Source: Theodoxus fluviatilis
Lineage: Eukaryota; Mollusca; Gastropoda; Cycloneritida; Neritidae
Assembly: GCA_034096865.1 (NCBI GenBank)
Contig: JAWQFJ010028288.1
Span: 67,681-107,841, forward strand
Length of the DNA stretch: 40,161 nt
Direction of reading: 5' to 3'
Both the position numbers and the translations under genes were made by a program. The notes under the pieces were generated by a model, which saw nothing but the letters and a program-made list of their open reading frames with translations, made no database searches and was not told the origin of the DNA. Positions 23,641-31,363 of this stretch are shown here, in pieces. Position 1 is the first letter of the stretch; each line of letters begins with the position of its first letter.

Positions 23641-24184
23641 CACTTGTGACCGTACTGGCACCACGTGCTGCCTCCAGTCACTCAAGGAGTCCATGGAACT
23701 GGTGTGCGCGCCATCCAGTCCCGGGGGGGGGGGTGGTTGGCCCGGCCCCCAGTCAAAGGCAGCCAGCCATGTGGCCTGCTTCTGTGTGTGTGCTGCGTGA
23801 CACAGATAGCAGCCCTCCCTCACCCTGCCATGTTCAAAACAAACAAACGCATTCGCTCGCGCGCGCGCGCGCACATACATACACACATATACACACACAG
23901 ATTACATCACAATCACCCACATACTGAAACACACACACACACGCACGCACGCACGCACACACGCACGCACACACACGCACGCACGCACACACACGTCGCA
24001 ATCACACACACTTACAGAAACACACATACATATACGTCACATATACGTTTTTGTAGAAATGTGGTGTTGAGCGGTTGTATGAGTGTTGAGTCTTGGGATT
24101 GTAAACGCCATGAGCTTGCCTGTCAAGGGAAGGTATGTGCGCATGAATAAACTATATTATTATTAGAAAGTTAGTGTTTATCAC
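23641..24184. other. CA/GC microsatellites and a retroposon-like tail
   Basis: About 23860-24030 is mixed GC, CA and GCAC repeat. About 24085-24175 reads GGGATTGTAAACGCCATGAG then GAATAAACTATATTATTATTAG, the form of the 3' tail of L2-type LINEs and their SINEs (TTA-rich simple tail). No head was found, so only a tail is proposed. Confidence 0.45.
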
Positions 24185-24310
24185 CAGGGCCCGTATTCAC
24201 AATGGCGATTTATCTTTTTAACACTCGATTTATCCCCTAAGCCCGGGTTATCTTGATCGGTTAGATAAGGTACGCTCGTCAGAGGATCCTAGGTTGCGCT
24301 TTGCTATATA

Positions 24311-24499
24311 TGTTACAGGGAATAAGAACATTTAGGGAATAAGCTTAATCCCTGAAATTTTAAGGGAATAGGCTTATTCCCTGTTTCAACTGGGGAGTAA
24401 GCTTATTCCCTAAAAAATCAGGGATTTAGCTTATTCCCTGCAATGGGAGGTCATTGTTTTGCCTTATTCCCTGATTAGTTTGAAACACACAAACAGAAA
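24311..24499. repeat. Left terminal inverted repeat of the Ginger-like element
   Basis: 189 bp, about 90% identical to the inverted right end. It holds several copies of the near-palindrome AGGGAATAAGCTTATTCCCT in varied form (AAGGGAATAGGCTTATTCCC, GGGGAGTAAGCTTATTCCCT, CAGGGATTTAGCTTATTCCC), so each end can itself fold into small hairpins. Such iterated motifs are plausible transposase-binding sites (inference). Confidence 0.88.
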
Positions 24500-24722
24500 G
24501 ACGTGTACATTTTACCATAAATAATTCGATGTCAGTGAGCTTTGATCACTCTTTAAAACTTATTTTGCTTGGAAATGAGTTCTTTCTTGACTTTTACTCA
24601 CTCTCTTGATAAATACAGAATGATTTCGTGAACTGTTGTCGGTGTTTGTGTTTTGATTTTTCCTCGGGCAGATTCAGTTCAATTGAAAAAGTCAGTCTAG
24701 TCTGTGATTCATATCAAGCAAC

Positions 24723-25309
24723 ATGGAGGCGAAAGAACAAGTATTTTTTGAGGAAGTGCTAAAAAATAAGGAGAAAGCAAATAGATTACTTATGAACAGA
24801 GATGAGTACCACAGAATTTTAGATGAAGTGAAGGAAGCAGCAGCAACATCAGCTACTAAAACCCAACATCAAAGGCACCTTCTAAGAAGGTATGGAATTC
24901 TTACCTGTGAGCAAGTATCCAAACTCGTTCTAAAGCAAAAGGACGAAACAGAGCAACCAACACACTTCATATTTGTTGAGGAAATGTACGATGTTTTAAA
25001 GCGCATCCATGTTGTCACTGGCCATGGTGGCCGTGATAAAATGTTGAAAGAGGCTGCAAAAAAGTATGCAAACATAACAGAGGCCAGTGTCACTTTGTTC
25101 AAGTCTTTGTGCGTTCAGTGTCAGGGAAAAAAAGAAGAAGACCTACTATTAAAGGCATCGTTGTGAAGCCTCTCCTGTCAAAGTCCTTTGGATCAAGATC
25201 TCAAGTGGATTTAATTGACTATCAGTCACTTAAACAGGGAGGATACTCATGGGTTATGGTCTACCAGGAACATCTTACCAAGTTTTGCGTGCTTAGAGTG
25301 CACGAGTGA
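24723..25309 (+). pseudogene. KRBA2/SCAND3-type integrase, frameshifted and truncated
   Basis: From ATG at 24723 the frame reads MEAKEQVFFEEVLKNKEK. It then shows an HHCC zinc module: H-V-V-T-G-H in IHVVTGHGGRDKMLKE at about residue 98 and LCVQC at about residue 134. This is followed by the start of the RNase-H-like integrase core. A run of seven A at 25127-25133 breaks the frame; the core continues one frame over as RRRPTIKG, VDLIDYQSLKQGGYSWVMVY and HLTKFCVLRVHE, then TGA at 25307. VDLID holds the first catalytic Asp. The second Asp and the Glu of the D,D-E triad (normally in a later SDNGxEF block) are absent, so roughly the C-terminal half is deleted. Domesticated relatives of this family include vertebrate KRBA2 and SCAND3. 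It would have cut and joined the element's ends in the nucleus. Confidence 0.85.
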
Positions 25310-26195
25310 TCGTTTCGCTTTTCTCTTATTTGTTTATCTGCTCCGACACTCGTGCACTGAGTTTTGATGCATGACCGGGACACTCCCTGCAGTATGTTTT
25401 GTTTGCTTTGTATGTAAGGTTTTAGCACTAGCTGTAGGTGTAAATATGGTCAGTTATTAATATAATTGGTGAATTTAGTTGTCATGAAACTTTGTTTTGT
25501 GCGTTAATGCCATTTTCTTGTCATAATCTTACACGTTACATTACGCCGAATGCGGGCAGTTGATCATGCACTTATGGACTCTATCAGTCTATGATCGTGA
25601 ATTTTCTGTCCTCGCCGGACCAGGGAAACGAAATAGTCAATTCAAGTCAAAACTAAACAGTTATCTGCTGCTACTCATTCGAGCTTTACATGAAACATTA
25701 TATCACACTAGCTCGATCGTCTGCTGGCGTAGTGACTACGGTTCGATCGCGTTCTTCTGCTAGCCAGCTAGGTACGTACGGTGAGGTTTGTTTACTTATC
25801 TTCTGTGGGTTTTGTGCAGAAAGTATACGTTAAAACAGTCTAATATAACTATTTTCGGTTAGTTTTTAATATAATTAATCTTTTTGCATGCTTTAATGTC
25901 ATCCTTTTGCCACGATCTAGAGATCATCACATCAGCTTCTATTGTTACCAGTCTACCAGAACTGCCAGAAGTAAAGGGACGAAACTCGGGCTTAATTTCC
26001 GTTTCAGAAATGAGAATGTCCTATACTTTCGTGTTCACATTAACCAGTCCGCAGAATATGTAATTGTTTTGACTTGTTGCCCACTTCTTATAATGGCTTT
26101 CATTGTTTGTGAGCAGCAATATTTTCATCTTGTATTTTGATCCTTGTGTATTTATGAATAAACTAATGTTTAAAGCAACAAATCTTGTATTAGTG
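25310..26195. other. Non-coding remainder of the Ginger-like element
   Basis: AT-rich sequence between the truncated integrase and the right inverted repeat. No frame over 80 codons has any motif. A functional copy should encode the rest of the integrase here, so it marks an internal deletion or replacement. Confidence 0.6.
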
Positions 26196-26394
26196 TTTCT
26201 GTTTGTGTGCTTTAATTAGTTTAAACTAATCAGGGAATAAGGCAAAAAAATGACCTCCCATTTCAGGGAATAAGCTAAATCCCTGATTTTTTAAGGGAAT
26301 AAGCTTACTCCCCAGTTGAAACAGGGAATAAGCCAATTCCCTTAAAATTTCAGGGATTAAGCTTATTCCCTAAATTTTCTTCTTCCCTGTAACA
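26196..26394. repeat. Right terminal inverted repeat of the Ginger-like element
   Basis: 199 bp, inverted partner of 24311-24499. It has the same iterated AGGGAATAAG/CTTATTCCCT motifs plus a short extra block near its inner end (CTTTAATTAGTTTAAAC). An AATAAA at about 26157 just inside may end the element's transcript. Confidence 0.88.
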
Positions 26395-26549
26395 TATATA
26401 CTGGTTTCCAGCCAAGGGAGAGCGGAACAGGCAATTGGAATCGTCTGAGTTTAGAGATAAATCGGAGTTAAAATAAATCGCCGATAAATCGCCGTTGTGA
26501 ATACGGGCCCTGATGTCTTCTTTTAGGTGTTAGATGCACACGTGTAAAG

Positions 26550-27340
26550 TATTCTGCTGTACTCAGCAGAAATATAGGGTTTGGACAATTGTTCAGTCAT
26601 AGACAATTAAAATATTCCTTAATCTACTGACAAGAGCTCCAAATGTAATTGTCTATGGAGAATGTGGAAGATACCCTTTGTGGATAGATTGTGTACTTCG
26701 TTCCTTGAAGTATTGGATACGTATATTACAAACGAAGACTTCACGATACCCGTTTTTAGCCTACAAGAATATGTTGAATTCATGTAACCAACAAAATTGG
26801 GCATTTAAAATAAAGAAATTGATGTACAGGTACAATTTCCCTCACAAGGGGATAACCAGACGGTACCTAATCAGACATTTTTTTTAAAGAACTGAAAGGG
26901 CGACATGTCCAAGAATATTGTAACTATTGGTCTCAAGGCCTATGGAGCTGTGAAATATATTTGTTTTACAGTTTAAAACATGGACAAAAGAAAATCATTC
27001 ATTTGCTCTAGAAGGAAACCATTTCGTGATGTTTATGTTCAGTTTAGGACAGGTTTTAGTGAGGTTTTTTGCCATAAGTACCGCTACAAAGATAAAGCTG
27101 CAGAAAATGTGTACATTTGTCCCGCATGTAGAGAAACCTTTGAAATTCACTTTTTGTTCGATTGACCTGTGTATGACGACATTAGACGGAAATATATTTC
27201 ACGTGTGACTCTTTCAGCAATTCGGACAGTAAGTGTCTTATCAACTCAGAATTTTGTAGAAATAAGATCCATCGCAGTTTACTTGTATCGTGCTTTCAAG
27301 AGACGACGAGAGGTGGTTGCAATTAAGTTTTTTCCTGCCG
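26550..27340 (+). mobile_element. LINE C-terminal fragment (post-RT region)
   Basis: The plus strand reads TRAPNVIVYGECGRYPLWID, LRSLKYWIRIL, NQQNWAFKIKKLM. After a stop it reads KRKSFICSRRKPFRDVY, YICPACRETFEIHFLFDC and [29 protein letters not shown], the K-Y-W block and the terminal CPxC...HFLFxC zinc-binding-like motif are the C-terminal hallmarks of the same LINE type whose reverse transcriptase lies at 1-1674. Upstream of 26590 the frame is shifted (QLFSHRQLKYSL). It contains several stops and is a dead fragment. The GGCC-GGA-GGCC hairpin at about 27372-27384 may belong to its 3' UTR. The MITE/Ginger pair ends only 38 bp before it. Confidence 0.8.
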
Positions 27341-27401
27341 ATGAGTTAATAACTTGGTGTACGTTGTGACAGGCCGGAGGCCTAACAACGAAACTCGTTC
27401 G

Positions 27402-27404
<3 letters not shown>

Positions 27405-27482
<78 letters not shown>

Positions 27483-27483
27483 T

Positions 27484-27527
<44 letters not shown>

Positions 27528-27604
27528 CCTCTCTCCCTTCCCTCCCTTCCCCCTCCCCCCCCCCCTCTCTCCCTCTCTTCCCCTCTCTCCCCCTCTCTCT
27601 ATCA

Positions 27605-27657
<53 letters not shown>

Positions 27658-28150
27658 GGTAATACCGTCATGTTCACCTGTGATAGAGGGAGGGAGGGAG
27701 GGGGACGGAGGGAGGGAGGGACGGAGGGAGGGAGGGCGGAGGGAGGGAGGGACGGAGTGAGGGATGGGTGCATCAATGGATGGATGAATATATTTATGGA
27801 TGGGTGGTTGATGGATATATGAATGCATGGATAAATGGATGGATGGGTGAATAGCTGCATGGATGGATGGATGGACAGATGATTGGATGGCTGGATAGAT
27901 GAATGGACGGGTGCATAGATAGATGGATGGATGGATGATGGATGGATGGATGGATGGATGATGGATGGATGGATGGTGGATGGAAGGATGGAAGGATGGA
28001 AGGATGGATGGATGAATGGATGGATGGATGGAAGGATGGATGGATGGATGGATGGATGGATGGATGGATGGATGGATGGATGGATGGATGGGTGGATGGA
28101 TGGATGGATGGATGGGTGGACGGATGCATGAATGGATGGATGGATGGATG
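27405..28150. repeat. (CT)n, (GGGA)n and (GGAT)n tracts
   Basis: Three consecutive low-complexity blocks: CT-rich with C-run interruptions (27405-27656), GGGA/GGGAC (about 27685-27755), and GGAT tetranucleotides (about 27765-28150). They follow the LINE fragment, possibly grown from its simple 3' tail. Confidence 0.95.
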
Positions 28151-29198
28151 GATCGCGGGCAGGTATAGTAAGCCCTAGCTCATCTGAGCGCAACACAACG
28201 CCACATTAATTCGTGTAACGGATTTTTACATTGTTATTTATAACAATGAATTAATGAATAAACATATAATGATGTTGACTTTGAAATAAATCCCAGACTC
28301 ATGTAAACCACTTATGATGACAACGTTCGAACTGTGAACACTGATGATACAGAAACTGAGATTTGACCACTTAAGACAGAAACACCTCATCTTGTGTACG
28401 AGTAACGTACTATGTACACCAGTAACCCAAAAATGGCGAGCTATAAGAGATGCAAGGATCTTTGTACCCCATTACTGGGTAGAATTCGACAGTTACATAA
28501 CGAAGAAAGATTAAGAAAAGAAATTTTACATATATCCATGACAGACACAAAAACCACATTGTGACCGAGCACCACAGAAAGGTCATAGGTCGCACAGAAC
28601 ATTTCGGAGAGAATCAGTCGGATATTTTCTGCCTCTGCTATTCCGCTAGAATTGAACTGCCCTCGATATACTATACAAATAAAGACATGATAATGTACAA
28701 AATTACTTTTATTAGTCCCACTTCCTTAAAATATAAATATAAATAGGGTTCAATTAGACCAACTAAAGCTTTTCCTTCGGCAAGATGGTTTCTACTCATT
28801 CCAGAATTATCGAGATACAAACATGATTTAGTACCATTGGTGCGACTAAACTCTCAGCTGTGAAATTTAACCAATAACATCAAAAAGTCGAAAACCGACT
28901 TATGTTATGACCTGCTTTGTGGTCCTCAGTCGCAATGTGAGGCAGCGAAGACAGACGAAACAGGAACCTGACGCCGGTGGCAGAGACACAACGACCAGTG
29001 ACTGCCCAGCTGCCTCCGCAGCGAACATTGACACGCGCCTTGGGGGCAGTCTGTGACGGGGGGCAGTCTGTGACGGTGGCCTGCCAAGAAGTGCTGGCTG
29101 AATTCTGGAGGCGCACCCAGAGCACGGGTCAGACGCGTTTATCTCATGGAAACGAGCGCCGTGGTGGCGCGAAAAAAAACTCGGAAGCGGAGGCTCCA
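28151..29198. other. Unassigned sequence
   Basis: AT-rich to about 28900, with a short perfect palindrome CATTGTTAT-TT-ATAACAATG at 28229-28248. The GC-rich part (28900-29198) has, on the minus strand, a possible acceptor CACTTCTTGGCAG (about 29084) followed by ATVTDCPPSQTAPKARVNV, a Cys-containing frame that might be an exon of the same unknown gene as 29752-30031. Support is weak. Confidence 0.3.
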
Positions 29199-29517
29199 CA
29201 GGGGCGGATCAGTTATTATTTTTTTTTTTTTTTGGGGGGGTGGGGGGTGGTTCCGAACCTTTTTTAGGAGGGGGGGGGGGGGTCCGGGGGGATGCTCCCC
29301 CGGACAATTTTGAAAACCAGGATGCAAAATGGTGCAATGTGGTGCATTCTGATGATGATCATTGCCAGTTTCAGGCAGCATATTTTGTTACTGAAGAATA
29401 CCTAAAACATTGACACTCAAAGAAAAACTTTTTTTTTTTTTTTGCTGTTGGGTGGGTGGGTGGGTGGGTGGTCCGGAAACCCCAGAACACCCCCCAACCC
29501 CCCCTCGCCCGCCCCTG
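29199..29517. mobile_element. hAT-type MITE
   Basis: 319 bp with ends CAGGGGCGG and CCGCCCCTG, flanked by a perfect 5-bp duplication CTCCA (29194-29198 and 29518-29522). The interior is dominated by T and G runs and by CCCCAAC-type stretches, with the palindrome TCCGGGGG...CCCCCGGA at about 29282-29304. CAGGGG termini are usual for hAT elements. The 5-bp rather than 8-bp duplication points to the hAT5-like group. No coding capacity. Confidence 0.7.
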
Positions 29518-29751
29518 CTCCAGTGTGAGTTACCGTCTGCAGGTTGTCCGTTGCCATGGCTACGACGGACGCCAGGGGAGCAGACCCACGTTGTGCAGAA
29601 CTGCCCGGGGTTGCCACCTCCAGGCAACCTCTCCTGGCCGGCCTCACGCGCACCTTCGTGTCAGCTCACGCGGCTCACCTGTGTGCAGGCCGCGGCCCGG
29701 GGGCCCTCTAGAAACGACGTGCAACAATGACTACATCCTCCACTGATGGCG

Positions 29752-29887
29752 CTACGGCTGGCAAATACTGGTGACGTCACTGTCCATGAAAGTGCAGTCA
29801 AACAGCGGTTTGGACACATTGGCGGCGTTGATGTAGAGACGCTGCTGGAGAGTGGGGAAGCCGAGTGGCGTCATGGCAGTGTTGACA
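29752..29887 (-). CDS. Exon-like segment of an unknown gene
   Basis: The minus strand has acceptor TTCTGTCCGCAG, then an open frame VNTAMTPLGFPTLQQRLYIN, AANVSKPLFDCTFMDSDVTS, ICQP and a TAG. It contains one N-glycosylation motif (NVS) and two Cys, suggestive of an extracellular segment. With the segment at 30031-29988 it forms a phase-consistent join (AG plus T gives Ser). I do not recognise the family. A DEG/ENaC ectodomain was considered, but the Cys spacing does not fit well. The frame also reads through without splicing, so the splice model is unproven. Confidence 0.3.
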
Positions 29888-29987
29888 CTGCGGACAGAAT
29901 GATTTAGTGGGACGCACCCTGGGCCCGTGCCTCGTGGGAGCCCGCTGTGCTGCGCGGGGCGGCTGTCCCGGTAATGGCGTCCATTAC

Positions 29988-30031
29988 CTGTAGCCAGCCC
30001 CGTCGCCAGCCAGTGGAGTATCAATCCCCAT
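29988..30031 (-). CDS. Possible first exon paired with 29752-29887
   Basis: ATG at 30031-30029 on the minus strand opens MGIDTPLAGDGAGY and ends GGCTACAG|GTAATG with two spare bases. That phase fits the acceptor at 29888. It is short, so chance is a real possibility. Confidence 0.25.
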
Positions 30032-30199
30032 GGGGCGGCGCCGCTTTGCAATCAGTGCTTGATGGACGCGCTGACCCGTGCAGATCGAAAAGTCACATGA
30101 CGGGAAAGTCCGCGGAACAAAGATCCGCCTATTGCGTCTGACTTACGCATCTGCGTTGTCCTCTACGTCGCGGGTGGAGAGAGACCATTAGGTCGCTCA

Positions 30200-30660
30200 A
30201 GAGGCTAGCGCCATCGAGCGCTCGACTCTTGTACGACTTGTACATGCTAGCGCTATCGAGCGCTCGACTCTTGTACGACTTGTACATGCTAGCGCTATCG
30301 AGCGCTCGACTCTTGTACGACTTGTACATGCTAGCGCTATCGAGCGCTCGACTCTTGTACGACTTGTACATGCTAGCGCTATCGAGCGCTCGACTCTTGT
30401 ACGGCTTGTACATGCTAGCGCTATCGAGCGCTCGACTCTTGTACGACTTGTACATGCTAGCGCTATCGAGCGCTCGACTCTTGTACGACTTGTACATGCT
30501 AGCGCTACCGATCGCTCGATAGCGCTCCACTCTTGTACGACTTTTACATGCTAGCGCTATCGAGCGCTCGACTCTTGAACGACTTGTACACGCTAGCGCT
30601 ACCGATCGCTCGATAGCGCTCCACTCTTGTACGACTTTTACATTCTAGCGCTATCGAGCG
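30200..30660. repeat. 42-bp palindrome-rich minisatellite
   Basis: About ten units made of ATCGAGCGCTCGACTCTTG, TACGACTTGTACATG and CTAGCGCT. Each unit contains the palindromes TCGAGCGCTCGA, TGTACA and TAGCGCTA. The last units are rearranged (ACCGATCGCTCGATAGCGCT twice). It ends directly at a TATA-like sequence. Confidence 0.95.
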
Positions 30661-30773
30661 TTATATAGCCCGCCGCGGAGAGACTGCGCGTGTAGTCCAA
30701 AATGGCTGCCTTCGGGGAACGGAGGAAAGTTGCTATCACAAATATGCGCTGTGGCACGCATTTCGACCTGTGA
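30661..30773 (+). promoter_or_regulatory. TATA box with a 23-codon ORF in good start context
   Basis: TTATATAGCC (30661-30670) is followed 41 bp later by AAAATGGCTGCC, an excellent animal start context, opening MAAFGERRKVAITNMRCGTH and stopping at 30773. It could be a core promoter with a short leader ORF or a first exon, fed by the palindromic minisatellite immediately upstream. No downstream exon was identified. Confidence 0.3.
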
Positions 30774-31363
30774 TTATTACTCAGCCTATGCGAAAAGTTA
30801 CAAGAAGTTAGGCTGATATTGTTTTCTTTTTTTAAAGAGTAACTGCTCTGAAATAATTACCTGGCAAGAGGTGAGCAACATTTTTACGAAAGACGTCAAA
30901 AAAAGTTCCAGGGAGGCAACTCCATATATTATATAAGCCCTTAGTTTGCTGTGTAACCTTCCTTGATGGCAGCATCGAGACATTCTTGCTTAGGCTTCAA
31001 GTCAGCACTGTCGTTTTGACATACATTTTGATTCGAGCGGTGCGGAACCTTCATATACAGCTGCAGCTTACCATATTGTATCAGCTTCCACAAGGAACGA
31101 CCAGTCCGCAGCTGCTGGTTCGCTCATTTGCTTGAGAAGCGCAATCCGCGACGATGAGAAGGCACCGCGAAAGCCATCTTGGCGAGTCCTTCAAGAGTGC
31201 ATTTTTGGGGCTCGCCTAGCGCTCCACGAGGGCTAGGTCTTCTTGAACGTCCTACTGGAACTGCCTCAACAGGGGCAGTGTGTTACTCCCACGGCCTTCC
31301 CATCCCAGGAGTGACATTCAGTACGTCAGGGCAGTGGCACACTTTTGCGATAAAGCCGTGTTT
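30774..31363. other. Unassigned sequence before the 45-bp array
   Basis: A second TATA-like stretch, ATATTATATAAGCCC, lies near 30926. The last 200 bp, on the minus strand, continue the array's Cys-rich frame as CRKHGFIAKVCHCPDVLN, faintly like a Gag zinc knuckle. No gene is called. Confidence 0.35.

Larger units (their letters stand above)
24311..26394 (+). mobile_element. Ginger-like DNA transposon, deletion derivative
   Basis: A 2084-bp element with ends TGTTACAGGGAA and TTCCCTGTAACA, ~190-bp inverted repeats, and flanking TATA (24307-24310 and 26395-26398). Terminal TGT...ACA with a 4-bp duplication is what integrase-type (Ginger) cut-and-paste transposons show. It encodes a KRBA2/SCAND3-type integrase, now truncated and frameshifted, so the copy cannot move on its own. 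The other MITE copy in the window has (TA)4 at the matching position where this filled site has (TA)3 on each side; that is the expected arithmetic for a 4-bp duplication. The alternative superfamily IS3EU should also be considered. Confidence 0.8.
24185..26512. mobile_element. MITE (outer element) carrying a nested transposon
   Basis: The ends are inverted repeats of about 30 bp, CAGGGCCCGTATTCACAA and TTGTGAATACGGGCCCTG, each followed inward by GGCGATTTATC. Without the nested insertion the element would be about 240 bp. The subterminal parts differ between ends (AGATAAGGTACGCTCGTCAG on the left, CTGAGTTTAGAGATAAATCG on the right). The second copy at 39602-39826 carries both of these parts joined directly, which shows they belong to one short element. 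No target duplication is obvious next to CAGGG. Confidence 0.85.

Noticed and set aside
27279..28196. 305-codon minus-strand ORF rich in HPSIHPSI and RERE
   Set aside because: Translation of GGAT and CT repeats fused to LINE remnant; not a gene.
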